From contig CAVSDB010000003.1 in assembly GCA_963726755.1 (NCBI GenBank), forward strand, positions 124,001-188,000: a DNA stretch of 64,000 bases. The letters run 5' to 3'. The notes below the pieces were generated by a model. It searched no databases. It worked only from the letters and a program-made list of their open reading frames with translations, and was not told the origin of the DNA. Each line of letters begins with the position of its first letter. Position 1 is the first letter of the stretch. The position numbers and the translations under genes were made by a program. Positions 56,406 through 64,000 of the stretch are shown piece after piece. This DNA is from DATKIY01 sp963726755 (GTDB lineage: Bacteria; Actinomycetota; Actinomycetes; JAHEKZ01).

Positions 56406-58046
56406 TTAGTCGTCCGTGGTTTTGAATTGGGCGATGGAGTTTCGCAGGTCTCCGGCGAGGGTGTTCAACTCGGTGGCAGCAGCCGCAGCCTGCTTAGACC
56501 CGACCGCGTACTGCCTTGATACTTCAGCGACCTGGGTCATCGCTGAGACCACCTGATCAGAAGCAGACCGTTGCTGCTGAGTAGCAATCGAAATTTCTTT
56601 AGCCGCGGTGGTGGTCTCATCGACCATCCCAGAAATCTTCTCCAACGACCCCACCACCTCACGCGCCAACAACGACCCAGCCACCACCTCCCGAGACCCC
56701 TCCTCCGACGCCAAAATCGTCGCATTCGTCTCCGCCTGAATCTGCGTCACAATCGACTGAATCTGACCCGCCGACTCCGAAGACCGCTCCGCTAACTTCC
56801 GCACCTCAGCAGCCACCACCGCAAACCCACGACCATGCTCCCCCGCCCGAGCCGCCTCAATCGCCGCATTCAACGCCAACAAATTCGTCTGATCAGCCAA
56901 CTCATCAATCACCACCAAAATCCGACCAATCTCCTGACCCTTCTGCCCCAACCCCAACGCCCGCACCGCAATCTGATCCACCCGGGACGCAATCGAATCC
57001 ATCGCCGCCACCGACGCCGCCACCGCAGACCGACCCTGCTCAGCAAACCCCAACGTCTCCGACGCGAACACCGCCACCTGACCCGACGTCTCAGCAATCT
57101 GCGCCGCCGTCGCAGCCAACTCCTCAATCGTCGCCGTCGTCTCCGCCACCGCCGAGCTCTGCTCAGACGCCGACAACGCCTGCTCCCGAGCCGCCACCAA
57201 CACCTGCGACGCAGCAGACCCAATCGACTCCCCACCCACCCGAACCGAACCCACCAACCCACGCAACGACTCCACCGTCCGACCCAACGACACCGTCAAC
57301 AAATCCAGCTGCTCCATCCCATGCCGCTCGCTATCTCCCACTCCAGATAGCCGCGACGCGATCATTCGCTGATCAAGATCGCCCTGGGAAACTCTCGACA
57401 ACACCCCCGCGATCTCTCGCACTTGCTGAGTCAGCAACTCTTGATCCAAACCTGCCGTTTCAGCTTGGTCATACAAAGACCGGACCAGTGATCTGACAAA
57501 CCAAAACACCGCCGGGATCGTCACTACTTCGACGATCAGCCAGGGCAGCGAAGATCGAGTCATCGACCCGCTAAGAAACAGAAACGAGGCAGGTGCAATC
57601 AAGAGGACCGCTAGGACGAGAAGACCGATTCGGTGTACGGCCGCAACGGCCACATACCCCGCAGCCAGCACGGCAAGTAACCAAAGTGGACTCTCGGCAC
57701 CACCAGTAGCCAGTGTCGCGACCATGACGGCGAGTACCAAAGTCAGTCCAAAAGTCGTTTCCCAGGGATCTGTGACTTCGAACGTCAACTCACGCCGTAC
57801 GGCGTACGCACCGGTAGCAACCGTCGCAGCCACCACTAACAACTGAACGGCCACCGACAAGACGCCCCACGAACCAGTCAGCCGTGGATAGGACAACAGA
57901 ACCGCTGCAGTCAGCCCAAGAATGAGCAACTGGGGAACTAACGTTTCAACCAGACTGCGCCATGAGTAGACCAGCGAACCACCGCTTCCCCGCATGTCAT
58001 CGAGGGAGGCGAGTAGCGGGTCAACCGGACTTGCACTGTCGGTCAT
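56406..58046 (-). CDS. chemoreceptor E (MCP), the only intact copy
   Basis: 546 residues in one frame. SLVYSWRSLVETLV precedes TM1; six helices, with TDPWETTFGL after TM2, ATGGAESPLWLL in TM4, and PAVFWFVRSLVRSLYDQAE at the end of TM6. HAMP-like SRVSQGDL at about 225. The signalling domain runs from about 265 to 540 as two long antiparallel helices with the hairpin tip at DELADQTNLLALNAAIEAARAGEHGRGFAVVAAEVRKLAERSSESA. Tail TDD; no C-terminal NWETF-like CheR tether. No periplasmic ligand domain of any size: the sensor is inside the membrane. It serves as the reference for the other copies. Confidence 0.93.
   Translation of the reverse strand: MTDSASPVDPLLASLDDMRGSGGSLVYSWRSLVETLVPQLLILGLTAAVLLSYPRLTGSWGVLSVAVQLLVVAATVATGAYAVRRELTFEVTDPWETTFGLTLVLAVMVATLATGGAESPLWLLAVLAAGYVAVAAVHRIGLLVLAVLLIAPASFLFLSGSMTRSSLPWLIVEVVTIPAVFWFVRSLVRSLYDQAETAGLDQELLTQQVREIAGVLSRVSQGDLDQRMIASRLSGVGDSERHGMEQLDLLTVSLGRTVESLRGLVGSVRVGGESIGSAASQVLVAAREQALSASEQSSAVAETTATIEELAATAAQIAETSGQVAVFASETLGFAEQGRSAVAASVAAMDSIASRVDQIAVRALGLGQKGQEIGRILVVIDELADQTNLLALNAAIEAARAGEHGRGFAVVAAEVRKLAERSSESAGQIQSIVTQIQAETNATILASEEGSREVVAGSLLAREVVGSLEKISGMVDETTTAAKEISIATQQQRSASDQVVSAMTQVAEVSRQYAVGSKQAAAAATELNTLAGDLRNSIAQFKTTDD
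56418..57278 (-). repeat. receptor signalling module, copy E (intact reference)
   Basis: 861 bases, 287 codons, open in one frame. On the + strand it is rich in C and poor in G (51 C and 15 G in 56881-57000 by hand count), unlike the sensor part (20 C and 17 G in 57661-57720). Confidence 0.93.
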
Positions 58047-58064
58047 CGCGCTGCTCCCGGGGGG

Positions 58065-59818
58065 TTACTTGGTTCTCGGCGTCTCGGCCTGACCCTGGTC
58101 AACGACGTCTTGGCCGTCGTTGTCTTGGGTTTTGAATTGGGCGATGGAGTTTCGCAGGTCTCCGGCGAGGGTGTTCAACTCGGTGGCAGCAGCCGCGGCC
58201 TGTTTAGACCCGACCGCGTACTGCCGGGATACTTCAGCGACCTGGGTCATCGCTGAGACCACCTGATCAGAAGCAGACCGTTGCTGCTGAGTAGCAATCT
58301 GAAATCTCTTTAGCCGCGGTGGTGGTCTCATCGACCATCCCAGAAATCTTCTCCAACGACCCCACCACCTCACGCGCCAACAACGACCCAGCCACCACCT
58401 CCCGAGACCCCTCCTCCGACGCCAAAATCGTCGCATTCGTCTCCGCCTGAATCTGCGTCACAATCGACTGAATCTGACCCGCCGACTCCGAAGACCGCTC
58501 CGCTAACTTCCGCACCTCAGCAGCCACCACCGCAAACCCACGACCATGCTCCCCCGCCCGAGCCGCCTCAATCGCCGCATTCAACGCCAACAAATTCGTC
58601 TGATCAGCCAACTCATCAATCACCACCAAAATCCGACCAATCTCCTGACCCTTCTGCCCCAACCCCAACGCCCGCACCGCAATCTGATCCACCCGGGACG
58701 CAATCGAATCCATCGCCGCCACCGACGCCGCCACCGCAGACCCGACCCTGCTCAGCAAACCCCAACGTCTCCGACGCGAACACCGCCACCTGACCCGACG
58801 TCTCAGCAATCTGCGCCGCCGTCGCAGCCAACTCCTCAATCGTCGCCGTCGTCTCCGCCACCGCCGAGCTCTGCTCAGACGCCGACAACGCCTGCTCCCG
58901 AGCCGCCACCAACACCTGCGACGCAGCAGACCCAATCGACTCCCCACCCACCCGAACCGAACCCACCAACCCACGCAACGACTCCACCGTGTGCCCGAAG
59001 ACGTCCGCCAGTGCAGCTATGTACTCGGTGGTTTCGTGTGAACCATCGCGGTCGTTATTCGTCAAGATTTGATCGGGTTGAACTGTTAGGTCGCCTTCAG
59101 AGACCTTGCTCAGCGTGTGCACAAGTTCCCTCACCTGGCTGGCGACAACAGCCTGGTCCCAACCGGACCCTTCGGCTTCGTCATACAGCGAGCGAGAGAC
59201 CCCACGGACGATCAGAAAAGACGAAGGAATCCCGATGGTCAGGCCAGCCAGAATGGGCCAGGCCAGCGGGAGCACATCCGGATCAAGCGTGCCGGACGCA
59301 AGTCCGCTCAGGGCTGGTACGACGAACAGAACCACGCCGAAGACCAGACCTGAGGTATAGACCAGCACTGTGGCCAAGTACGCAGTACCCACGATCATCA
59401 CCAGCCACAACGGGCTAGCCAAGCCGCCGGTCCAAATGGTGCCGAGCGCTATTGCCAGCAACTGCAAGCAACCAGTAACGCCATCCCATCCATCAGTGGT
59501 CTCGAACGTGTGCCCTTGCTGCACCGCACGTACCGACAGAATCGCCGCAACCAGACCGACGGCACATTGCAGTCCAATCGTCACGCCCAGCCAGGGGCTA
59601 AGTTCCTCGCCGGTAGCACGCTGCCACAGGACCACGCTAAGCACAGTGAAGGCGACCAGCCCCGCGTGAAGCAGGATCGTCTCCATCATGTTCCGCTTGG
59701 TGAAAGGGAGTGACGCTCCGCCGGTCTTGCTGCGCTCAATCACCGACAGTAGTTCGCTGGCGGTTACCGCTGCCGAAGCTCGCGCGTCGGTTGTTGGCGC
59801 GTCGCTGATGACAGTCAT
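58065..59818 (-). CDS. chemoreceptor F (MCP), two +1 frameshifts
   Basis: About 584 residues from ATG 59818. ASLPFTKRNMMETILLH precedes TM1; TTDGWDGVTG follows TM2; WTGGLASPLWLVMIVGTAYLATVL is TM4; FLIVRGVSRSLYDEAEG ends TM6. A HAMP-like SKVSEGDL follows. The signalling module has an extra base at 58741-58743 (CCC in place of CC) and another at about 58300 (AATCTGAAAT in place of AATCGAAAT). Its tail after IAQFKT is 20 residues long and acidic. The CheW gene lies just upstream and the receptor E gene 18 bases downstream. Confidence 0.86.
58128..58990 (-). repeat. receptor signalling module, copy F
   Basis: 863 bases, that is 861 plus two inserted bases, matching the two frameshifts read from the protein. 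Confidence 0.92.
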
Positions 59819-59838
59819 GGTGGCACGGGTGAGCCGTG

Positions 59839-60315
59839 TTACCTGCGGCCAACAGTTAGCTGCGAGCGCAGAGCCAACACAGCGTGGGTTTCGAGCAGCG
59901 CAACCGGTCCATCGAAATCGACGACGCCGCGTACCAACGCGGCGATCCCCGGCGAGACGGTCGCGGGAATGGCTTCGAGCGAGTCAGGGTCGCAATCCAG
60001 CAGCCCTGGGACCATGTCCGCGATCAAGGCAACTTCTACGTCTTCTTCAGTCAGCACGACGAGTCGAGCGCTGGTTGGCATCGGGGACAGCGGTGCTCCA
60101 ACCAATGGCCGCAGGTCGACGACGGGCAGAACTCGTCCGCGCCAGTTGACGACTCCGGTCAGCCACGGCGGACCACCGGGTACTCGAGTCATGGGGGGAA
60201 CCGGGACGACCTCTGCCACATTGCGCATGTCCACGGCGTACCTGGCACCGGCGAAGCGCAAGATCACACCACCGATGGGGCCCTCACCGGGGCCTTCGTC
60301 ATCGGCCATGATCAT
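59839..60315 (-). CDS. cheW: CheW scaffold protein
   Basis: About 158 residues. GGVILRFAGARYAVDMRNVAEVVP, GGPPWLTGVVNWRGRVLPVVDLRPLVG and VALIADMVPGLLDCD follow the two-barrel CheW pattern; GVVNWRGRVLPVVDLR is the hallmark. It links receptors to CheA. First gene of the island on this strand, so it probably shares transcription with receptors F and E. Start uncertain: ATG 60315, 60309 or 60351. Confidence 0.9.
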   Translation of the reverse strand: MIMADDEGPGEGPIGGVILRFAGARYAVDMRNVAEVVPVPPMTRVPGGPPWLTGVVNWRGRVLPVVDLRPLVGAPLSPMPTSARLVVLTEEDVEVALIADMVPGLLDCDPDSLEAIPATVSPGIAALVRGVVDFDGPVALLETHAVLALRSQLTVGRR

Positions 60316-60411
60316 TTGGTCAGGCGTCGAGGGTCTCCACCACGGAGTCATCGGCCTACCGCAGCAGGACCTAAAGTCCGGCCGAAGGGGTCGGCACGGG
60401 GTGCCGACGGG

Positions 60412-62394
60412 TCAGGAAACCGGGTGGGTACTGGTCTCTCGGAGGTCGATGACCGTTTCCTTGTGCGCCTCCTGGGCCGCGGTCAGGATGTCGGTGATCT
60501 CGCGTCCGATCAGTTCTTCACGCTCGATGAGGGCATCACGCAGCGCGGCGATCAGGTGCGAATTCTGCTCAAGCACCCCTCGGATGATCACCTTCTGTTC
60601 CTGCAGGAGATCCTCGACGGCCGCTCGACCTTGGCTGTCCGAGAGCACCCGACCCACGATGTTGCTGTCGTTGAGCGCACTGTTCTGGATCGCCGCGTAC
60701 GAGATCAACGAATCGACCATTCCGCAGGAGCCGACCATCTCGGCTGCCACATTGGTGGCATAGAGCAGGTCGCCGCCTGGGCCGGTAGACACATCCCCAA
60801 AGAAGATCTCCTCGGCGCACTGGCCACCCAGCGCTATCTGGATCAGCGCCAGCATCTCTGCGCGCGAGCGCGTGTAGACGTCTTCGCTGTCGCCGTGCGC
60901 CAGCATGCCAAGTGCAGATCGGCGCTTGATGATCGTCAGAACTTCGAGTCTGCGATGAGGTGCCATGAGGAAAGCTGCCGTGGCGTGGCCGGACTCATGC
61001 GTCGCTATGAGCCTGCGCTCGTGATCGGTGTACGACACCGGCTGACCGATGCCGACTTCTTCGACCAACCGAGCCTTCTCGACGTCCTCCCAAGACATCG
61101 CGTTGTCGCCTCGACGAATGGCATTGACCAGCGCCTCGTCGAGGAGGTGCTCAATCATCACCGGCGTATAGGCCTGGGTCGCAGCGGCCAACGTGTCCCG
61201 CCGGTCGTCAACGTCCAGTTCCTGGCCATGGGACTTACTCGACAGGTAGTGGTCGATGATCTCTCGTCGGCCGTTCTTGGTCGGGAGTTCAAACGTAAGA
61301 CGTCGGTCGAACCGACCAGGGCGCAACAAGGCCGGGTCGAGGTTGTCCGCACGGTTGGTAGCCGCGATCAACAGGAGGTTGGTTGACGGGGCTTCTGGGC
61401 GGGGGATCTGGCGGTGAATCGGCAGGAAGAGGTTGACCCGGTCCACCATCTTGGTCCGGAACTTCTGGAATCCGGTGGGCTCGTCAAAGGACTGCATCTG
61501 GACGAGTAGCTCGTTGACGACACCGCCGACGCCTTCGCTGGTAATCGACTGGTTGGTGACCAGACCACCCGGCTGCCCATAGACCGACGGCAACGAGGTG
61601 AGGCCGCCACACGCGTTCAGGCCGACGGCAGCGACCGAGTTCGGCATGGTGGTCGCGGATAGTCCGCCACGCGCCATCGCGATCGCGTCGATCTCCTCGA
61701 TGAAGCCGATTGCACCACCCTCTTGTCGAGCGACCTTGCGCAGCTTCTTGAAGTACGACCGAATCTTTCGGGCGGTGGCGCCGTAGTACATCGACTGGAA
61801 TGAAGTCGCAGACACGAATAGGAATGGCACTCCAGCCTCGCGGGCCATCGCCTTAGCCAGGAACGTCTTACCCGTGCCGGGCGCTCCCTCGAACAGCAAA
61901 CCGCGACGTGGCGTACCTCCCATGTCGTTGGCGAAGGACTTGTGCGCAAGGAAGAGATTGAGAGAGCGAACGACTTCTTCTTTGACCGGGTCGATGCCCT
62001 TGACGTCCTCAAGGCGAGTGCTGATCTGCTCCGGTCGGTACATCACGTGTGGGGATCGCCCAGCACCAACGGTACTGAAGAAAAGCATCCCGAACAGCCC
62101 GACGAAGAAGAGCAGCGGAACAAGAAGCAGTGGATCGATACTCGGCAGACTGGGGTGGAATGGATTGCCGTCCAAAATGCGGTACCACAAGAATGCCGCC
62201 GGGATTCCCAAGACGATCGTCAAGTGCCACAACCGGCGACGCCGTTGCCGCTCGCGCGAGTTCCCGACATCTGCCTGAGCAGCGGACAACACGCTCGCAC
62301 CGGTCCCGTAGGTGCCAGCTACCTCGGCATTCTCAGCCGCAGGAATCTGGCCCAAAGCGCTCTCGATGTGATCGTCACGCTCTGTGTCGCCCAC
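60412..62394 (-). CDS. FtsH-like membrane AAA+ zinc metalloprotease, divergent
   Basis: 660 residues. Disordered N-terminus, two membrane helices (LWHLTIVLGIPAAFLWYRIL, LLLVPLLFFVGLFGMLFF) with only a short loop between. AAA+ module: Walker A EGAPGTGKT, Walker B FIEEIDAIAMARGG, Sensor 1/SRH AATNRADNLDPALLRPGRFDR. M41 zinc site: ATHESGH. The Walker B motif reads EE rather than the usual DE. About 70 extra residues lie between Walker B and Sensor 1 (from LSATTMPNS to PRPEAPSTN), where housekeeping FtsH has a short linker. Probably a membrane protein quality protease with a specialised role. Confidence 0.9.
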   Translation of the reverse strand: MGDTERDDHIESALGQIPAAENAEVAGTYGTGASVLSAAQADVGNSRERQRRRRLWHLTIVLGIPAAFLWYRILDGNPFHPSLPSIDPLLLVPLLFFVGLFGMLFFSTVGAGRSPHVMYRPEQISTRLEDVKGIDPVKEEVVRSLNLFLAHKSFANDMGGTPRRGLLFEGAPGTGKTFLAKAMAREAGVPFLFVSATSFQSMYYGATARKIRSYFKKLRKVARQEGGAIGFIEEIDAIAMARGGLSATTMPNSVAAVGLNACGGLTSLPSVYGQPGGLVTNQSITSEGVGGVVNELLVQMQSFDEPTGFQKFRTKMVDRVNLFLPIHRQIPRPEAPSTNLLLIAATNRADNLDPALLRPGRFDRRLTFELPTKNGRREIIDHYLSSKSHGQELDVDDRRDTLAAATQAYTPVMIEHLLDEALVNAIRRGDNAMSWEDVEKARLVEEVGIGQPVSYTDHERRLIATHESGHATAAFLMAPHRRLEVLTIIKRRSALGMLAHGDSEDVYTRSRAEMLALIQIALGGQCAEEIFFGDVSTGPGGDLLYATNVAAEMVGSCGMVDSLISYAAIQNSALNDSNIVGRVLSDSQGRAAVEDLLQEQKVIIRGVLEQNSHLIAALRDALIEREELIGREITDILTAAQEAHKETVIDLRETSTHPVS

Positions 62395-62496
62395 GGCATC
62401 CCCTTGGTCGGTGAAGCTGGCTCAGTGACAGTGCGTCACCGCTACCCGACACTCTTCCGCGCAGGCACCCATCGCAACAGCCCCCAGGGACCGCTG

Positions 62497-63420
62497 TCAC
62501 CCAGACGGCGTACCGCTAAGTCCCGCAAACAAGTCCATCTCGCGACCATCGTCGCCGAGCGGTCCCAGGGCACCCTTCGCGAGACGAAAGAACTCCGTCC
62601 CCATGGCCTCGGGTCCAACGATCTCGGATAGCGCGAAGAAATCGCCTTCCTGCTCGACTTGGGTCGCGTGTGCTCGCAACGCTGCGATCTTGCGCGGCTC
62701 GTAGGCCACGGCCGCAATCTCAGTGGTGACCAACGAATCATCGAGTGCCCATGGCAAGGCTTGGCCATCCTCCAAGCCAAAGAACCCTTTGGCCCCGGCC
62801 GCCACAAAAGCGTCGACCCCCCGCTGTACGAAGGATTTCGGCAACGCCGTCCAGTAGATGCGCGGTATCTCCCACGCCGATCCGAGGTCAGGTTTGAAGG
62901 TCGACACCGCCGCGAGGGACTGGGCGTACATCGCGACGCGGTGAGCTTGGATGTGATCGGGATGCCCGTACTGGCCAAAGTCGTCGTACGTGATGAGCAA
63001 GTGCGGTCGCACCTCGCGAATCACTGCCACTAGGTGAGTGGCGGCCTCGAGAAGGTCTGCTCGCCAGAAACATTGCGGATGCTCGTTGGTGGGCTCGCCC
63101 ATCATTCCGGAATCGCGGTAGGTGCCGGCACCTCCGAGAAACCGATGATCAGTTACGCCGAGAATCGCCATCGCGTCAGCGAGTTCCTGCACGCGGTGGG
63201 CGCCCAACTCGTCGTCATGTTTTGCTGCCAAATGAGAGAGCGCTGGGACCAGCACCTCACCCTCTTCACCACGAGTGCACGTTACGAGGGTGACGCTTAC
63301 TCCCTCGTCGAGATAGCGAGCCATCGTTACGCCAGTGGCGATGGTCTCGTCGTCAGGGTGAGCGTGTACCAGCAACATGCGTCGTCCGTCACCACTTGCT
63401 GGCGAGTCTGCGGCAGTCAT
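62497..63420 (-). CDS. mshB: N-acetyl-GlcN-Ins deacetylase of mycothiol synthesis
   Basis: 307 residues from the ATG at 63420. LmbE-type zinc deacetylase: LLVHAHPDDETIATG holds the AHPDDE metal site, HRFLGGAGTYRDSGMMG and DDFGQYGHPDHIQAHRVA the second His pair. The GTYRDSGMMG segment fits MshB rather than the mycothiol conjugate amidase Mca. It removes acetate from GlcNAc-Ins in mycothiol synthesis. Divergent from the S9 peptidase. Confidence 0.9.
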   Translation of the reverse strand: MTAADSPASGDGRRMLLVHAHPDDETIATGVTMARYLDEGVSVTLVTCTRGEEGEVLVPALSHLAAKHDDELGAHRVQELADAMAILGVTDHRFLGGAGTYRDSGMMGEPTNEHPQCFWRADLLEAATHLVAVIREVRPHLLITYDDFGQYGHPDHIQAHRVAMYAQSLAAVSTFKPDLGSAWEIPRIYWTALPKSFVQRGVDAFVAAGAKGFFGLEDGQALPWALDDSLVTTEIAAVAYEPRKIAALRAHATQVEQEGDFFALSEIVGPEAMGTEFFRLAKGALGPLGDDGREMDLFAGLSGTPSG

Positions 63421-63456
63421 ACCAAGGACACTACGACGTCCTGGTTGGATGCCTTC

Positions 63457-64000
63457 ATGGACCATGAATCGTTCCCCAGGCAGCAGGCCAGAACCCAACG
63501 GTTCACGCTAGGTCGGCCACGGTCGTTCTCGATTAGCCCCGCGGGCAACCGCGTCCTCTTCATCCGGAGCTCGGGAGGCGCCGATCCAGTCGGGCGACTG
63601 TGGGAACTCGATGTCGAATCGGGACATGAACGCGAACTCGTTGTTCCGACAGAGTTGCTTGCGGGCGGCGATGAGCAGTTACCTCCGGAGGAACGAGCCC
63701 GACGCGAGCGAATGCGTGAAGCCGCCAGCGGGTTAGTCAGTTACAGCACTGATCGGGAATGCCAGGTCGCTGCCTTCGCGCTGTCCGGTCGGCTTTTCGT
63801 GACAGACCTGGTTTCTGGGGACAGTCGGGAACTTCCCGCGCAGTCACCCGTTGTCGATCCACGCATCGACCCGTCGGGACACCACGTCGCCTACTGCTCA
63901 AGCGGATCGCTACGGGTGGTCAACATAGACGGCTCCAACGATCGAGCACTCGTGCAATCAGCTGACGATCACGTCACGTGGGGGCTTGCGGATTTCATCG
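63457..64000 (+). CDS. S9 family peptidase, N-terminal beta-propeller part
   Basis: Starts with ATG 63457 (MDHESFPRQQARTQRF) and runs off the right edge. The visible 181 residues have repeats of the DPP IV/prolyl oligopeptidase propeller (FSISPAGNRVLFIRS, LWELDVESG, VDPRIDPSGHHVAYCSSGSLRVVNIDG). The catalytic domain is not in the window. Divergent from mshB, 36 bases between the starts. Confidence 0.8.
   Translation, partial: MDHESFPRQQARTQRFTLGRPRSFSISPAGNRVLFIRSSGGADPVGRLWELDVESGHERELVVPTELLAGGDEQLPPEERARRERMREAASGLVSYSTDRECQVAAFALSGRLFVTDLVSGDSRELPAQSPVVDPRIDPSGHHVAYCSSGSLRVVNIDGSNDRALVQSADDHVTWGLADFI

Noticed and set aside
47910..58436. Five broken receptors as true pseudogenes
   Set aside because: Removing single bases restores full-length proteins with intact motifs, and no internal stops or larger lesions are present.
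47991..58990. Repeat array as a CRISPR or transposon array
   Set aside because: The repeats are 861 bp coding segments joined to distinct coding sequences. There are no short direct repeats, terminal inverted repeats or transposase genes.
4032..58990. Programmed +1 ribosomal frameshifting as the main explanation of the breaks
   Set aside because: The sites share no common slippery sequence, lie in unrelated housekeeping genes, and often fall in short homopolymers or at positions where repeat copies differ. Consensus error explains them better, though the uniform sign is kept as a finding.
48144..59418. Long open frames on the + strand opposite every receptor module (Pro/Ser/Thr- or Arg-rich, up to 290 codons)
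   Set aside because: They are antisense to the coding module, are created by its G/T-rich codons, recur in the same place in all copies, and have low-complexity protein sequence with no family features.
47910..59818. Diversity-generating retroelement acting on the sensors
   Set aside because: There is no reverse transcriptase, no template repeat and no adenine-specific variation; sensor differences span whole domains.
1..64000. tRNA, rRNA or prophage genes
   Set aside because: Intergenic gaps are short and contain no tRNA-like arms with CCA ends or T-loop consensus that I could see; no integrase, terminase or capsid gene was found.

Overview
The window is high-GC chromosomal DNA from an actinobacterium. 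Supporting marks are a mycothiol-pathway deacetylase (MshB), the actinobacterial type of DapD, a FolP2-type dihydropteroate synthase homologue, the actinobacterial families DUF3107, DUF3117 and DUF6758, frequent GTG starts, and gene pairs that overlap by a GTGA or ATGA. No tRNA, rRNA, insertion sequence, phage gene or CRISPR array was seen. No stretch longer than about 300 bases lacks a gene. Layout: 0-9 kb holds small operons (kinase fragment, alpha/beta hydrolases, TetR regulator, DUF3107, ferritin-like protein, DEAD-box helicase, DinB and pentapeptide proteins, an orphan ParA, DUF6758). 10-19 kb holds three enzymes that match the second half of the ethylmalonyl-CoA pathway (MaoC-type hydratase, acyl-CoA dehydrogenase, malyl-CoA-type lyase), with lysA and a secreted Ig-like protein between them. 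19-30 kb holds PhzF, a lipoprotein, an MgtE-N/CBS protein, a TPP riboswitch with a thiamine-precursor ECF transporter whose ATPase and T component are fused, Mrp, TatB, an HtrA-type protease and an O-methyltransferase. 29-44 kb holds DUF3117, DivIVA, FolP2, MFS, LOG, YceI, dapE, dapD, dapC, fdxA, GNAT, transglutaminase, pgi and VanW. 44-60 kb is a chemosensory island. 60-64 kb returns to FtsH, mshB and an S9 peptidase.

The chemosensory island (44.6-60.3 kb) is the most unusual part. It encodes a REC-GAF protein, a CheA with a C-terminal receiver, six paralogous membrane chemoreceptors, a CheW, and two intruders: a DUF4188 protein on the opposite strand and a subtilisin-like protease without a signal peptide. 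The six receptors have divergent six-helix N-terminal membrane domains, but their last 287 codons are nearly identical at the DNA level. This shared module has a strong G-over-C bias on its coding strand. No CheB, CheR, stand-alone CheY, flagellar or pilus gene lies in the window.

Many genes here are interrupted by frameshifts. I find 20 positions where two reading frames must be joined to restore a known protein family, and in all 20 the sequence carries one extra base. They fall in the helicase, the Ig-like protein, the thiamine transporter ATPase, a YdhR-like protein, an MFS transporter, a GNAT protein, a flavin reductase, CheA and five of the six receptors. One-directional insertions, often in short homopolymers or at polymorphic sites between repeat copies, point to consensus errors rather than true pseudogenes. 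The coordinates below span each reconstructed gene across its shifts.
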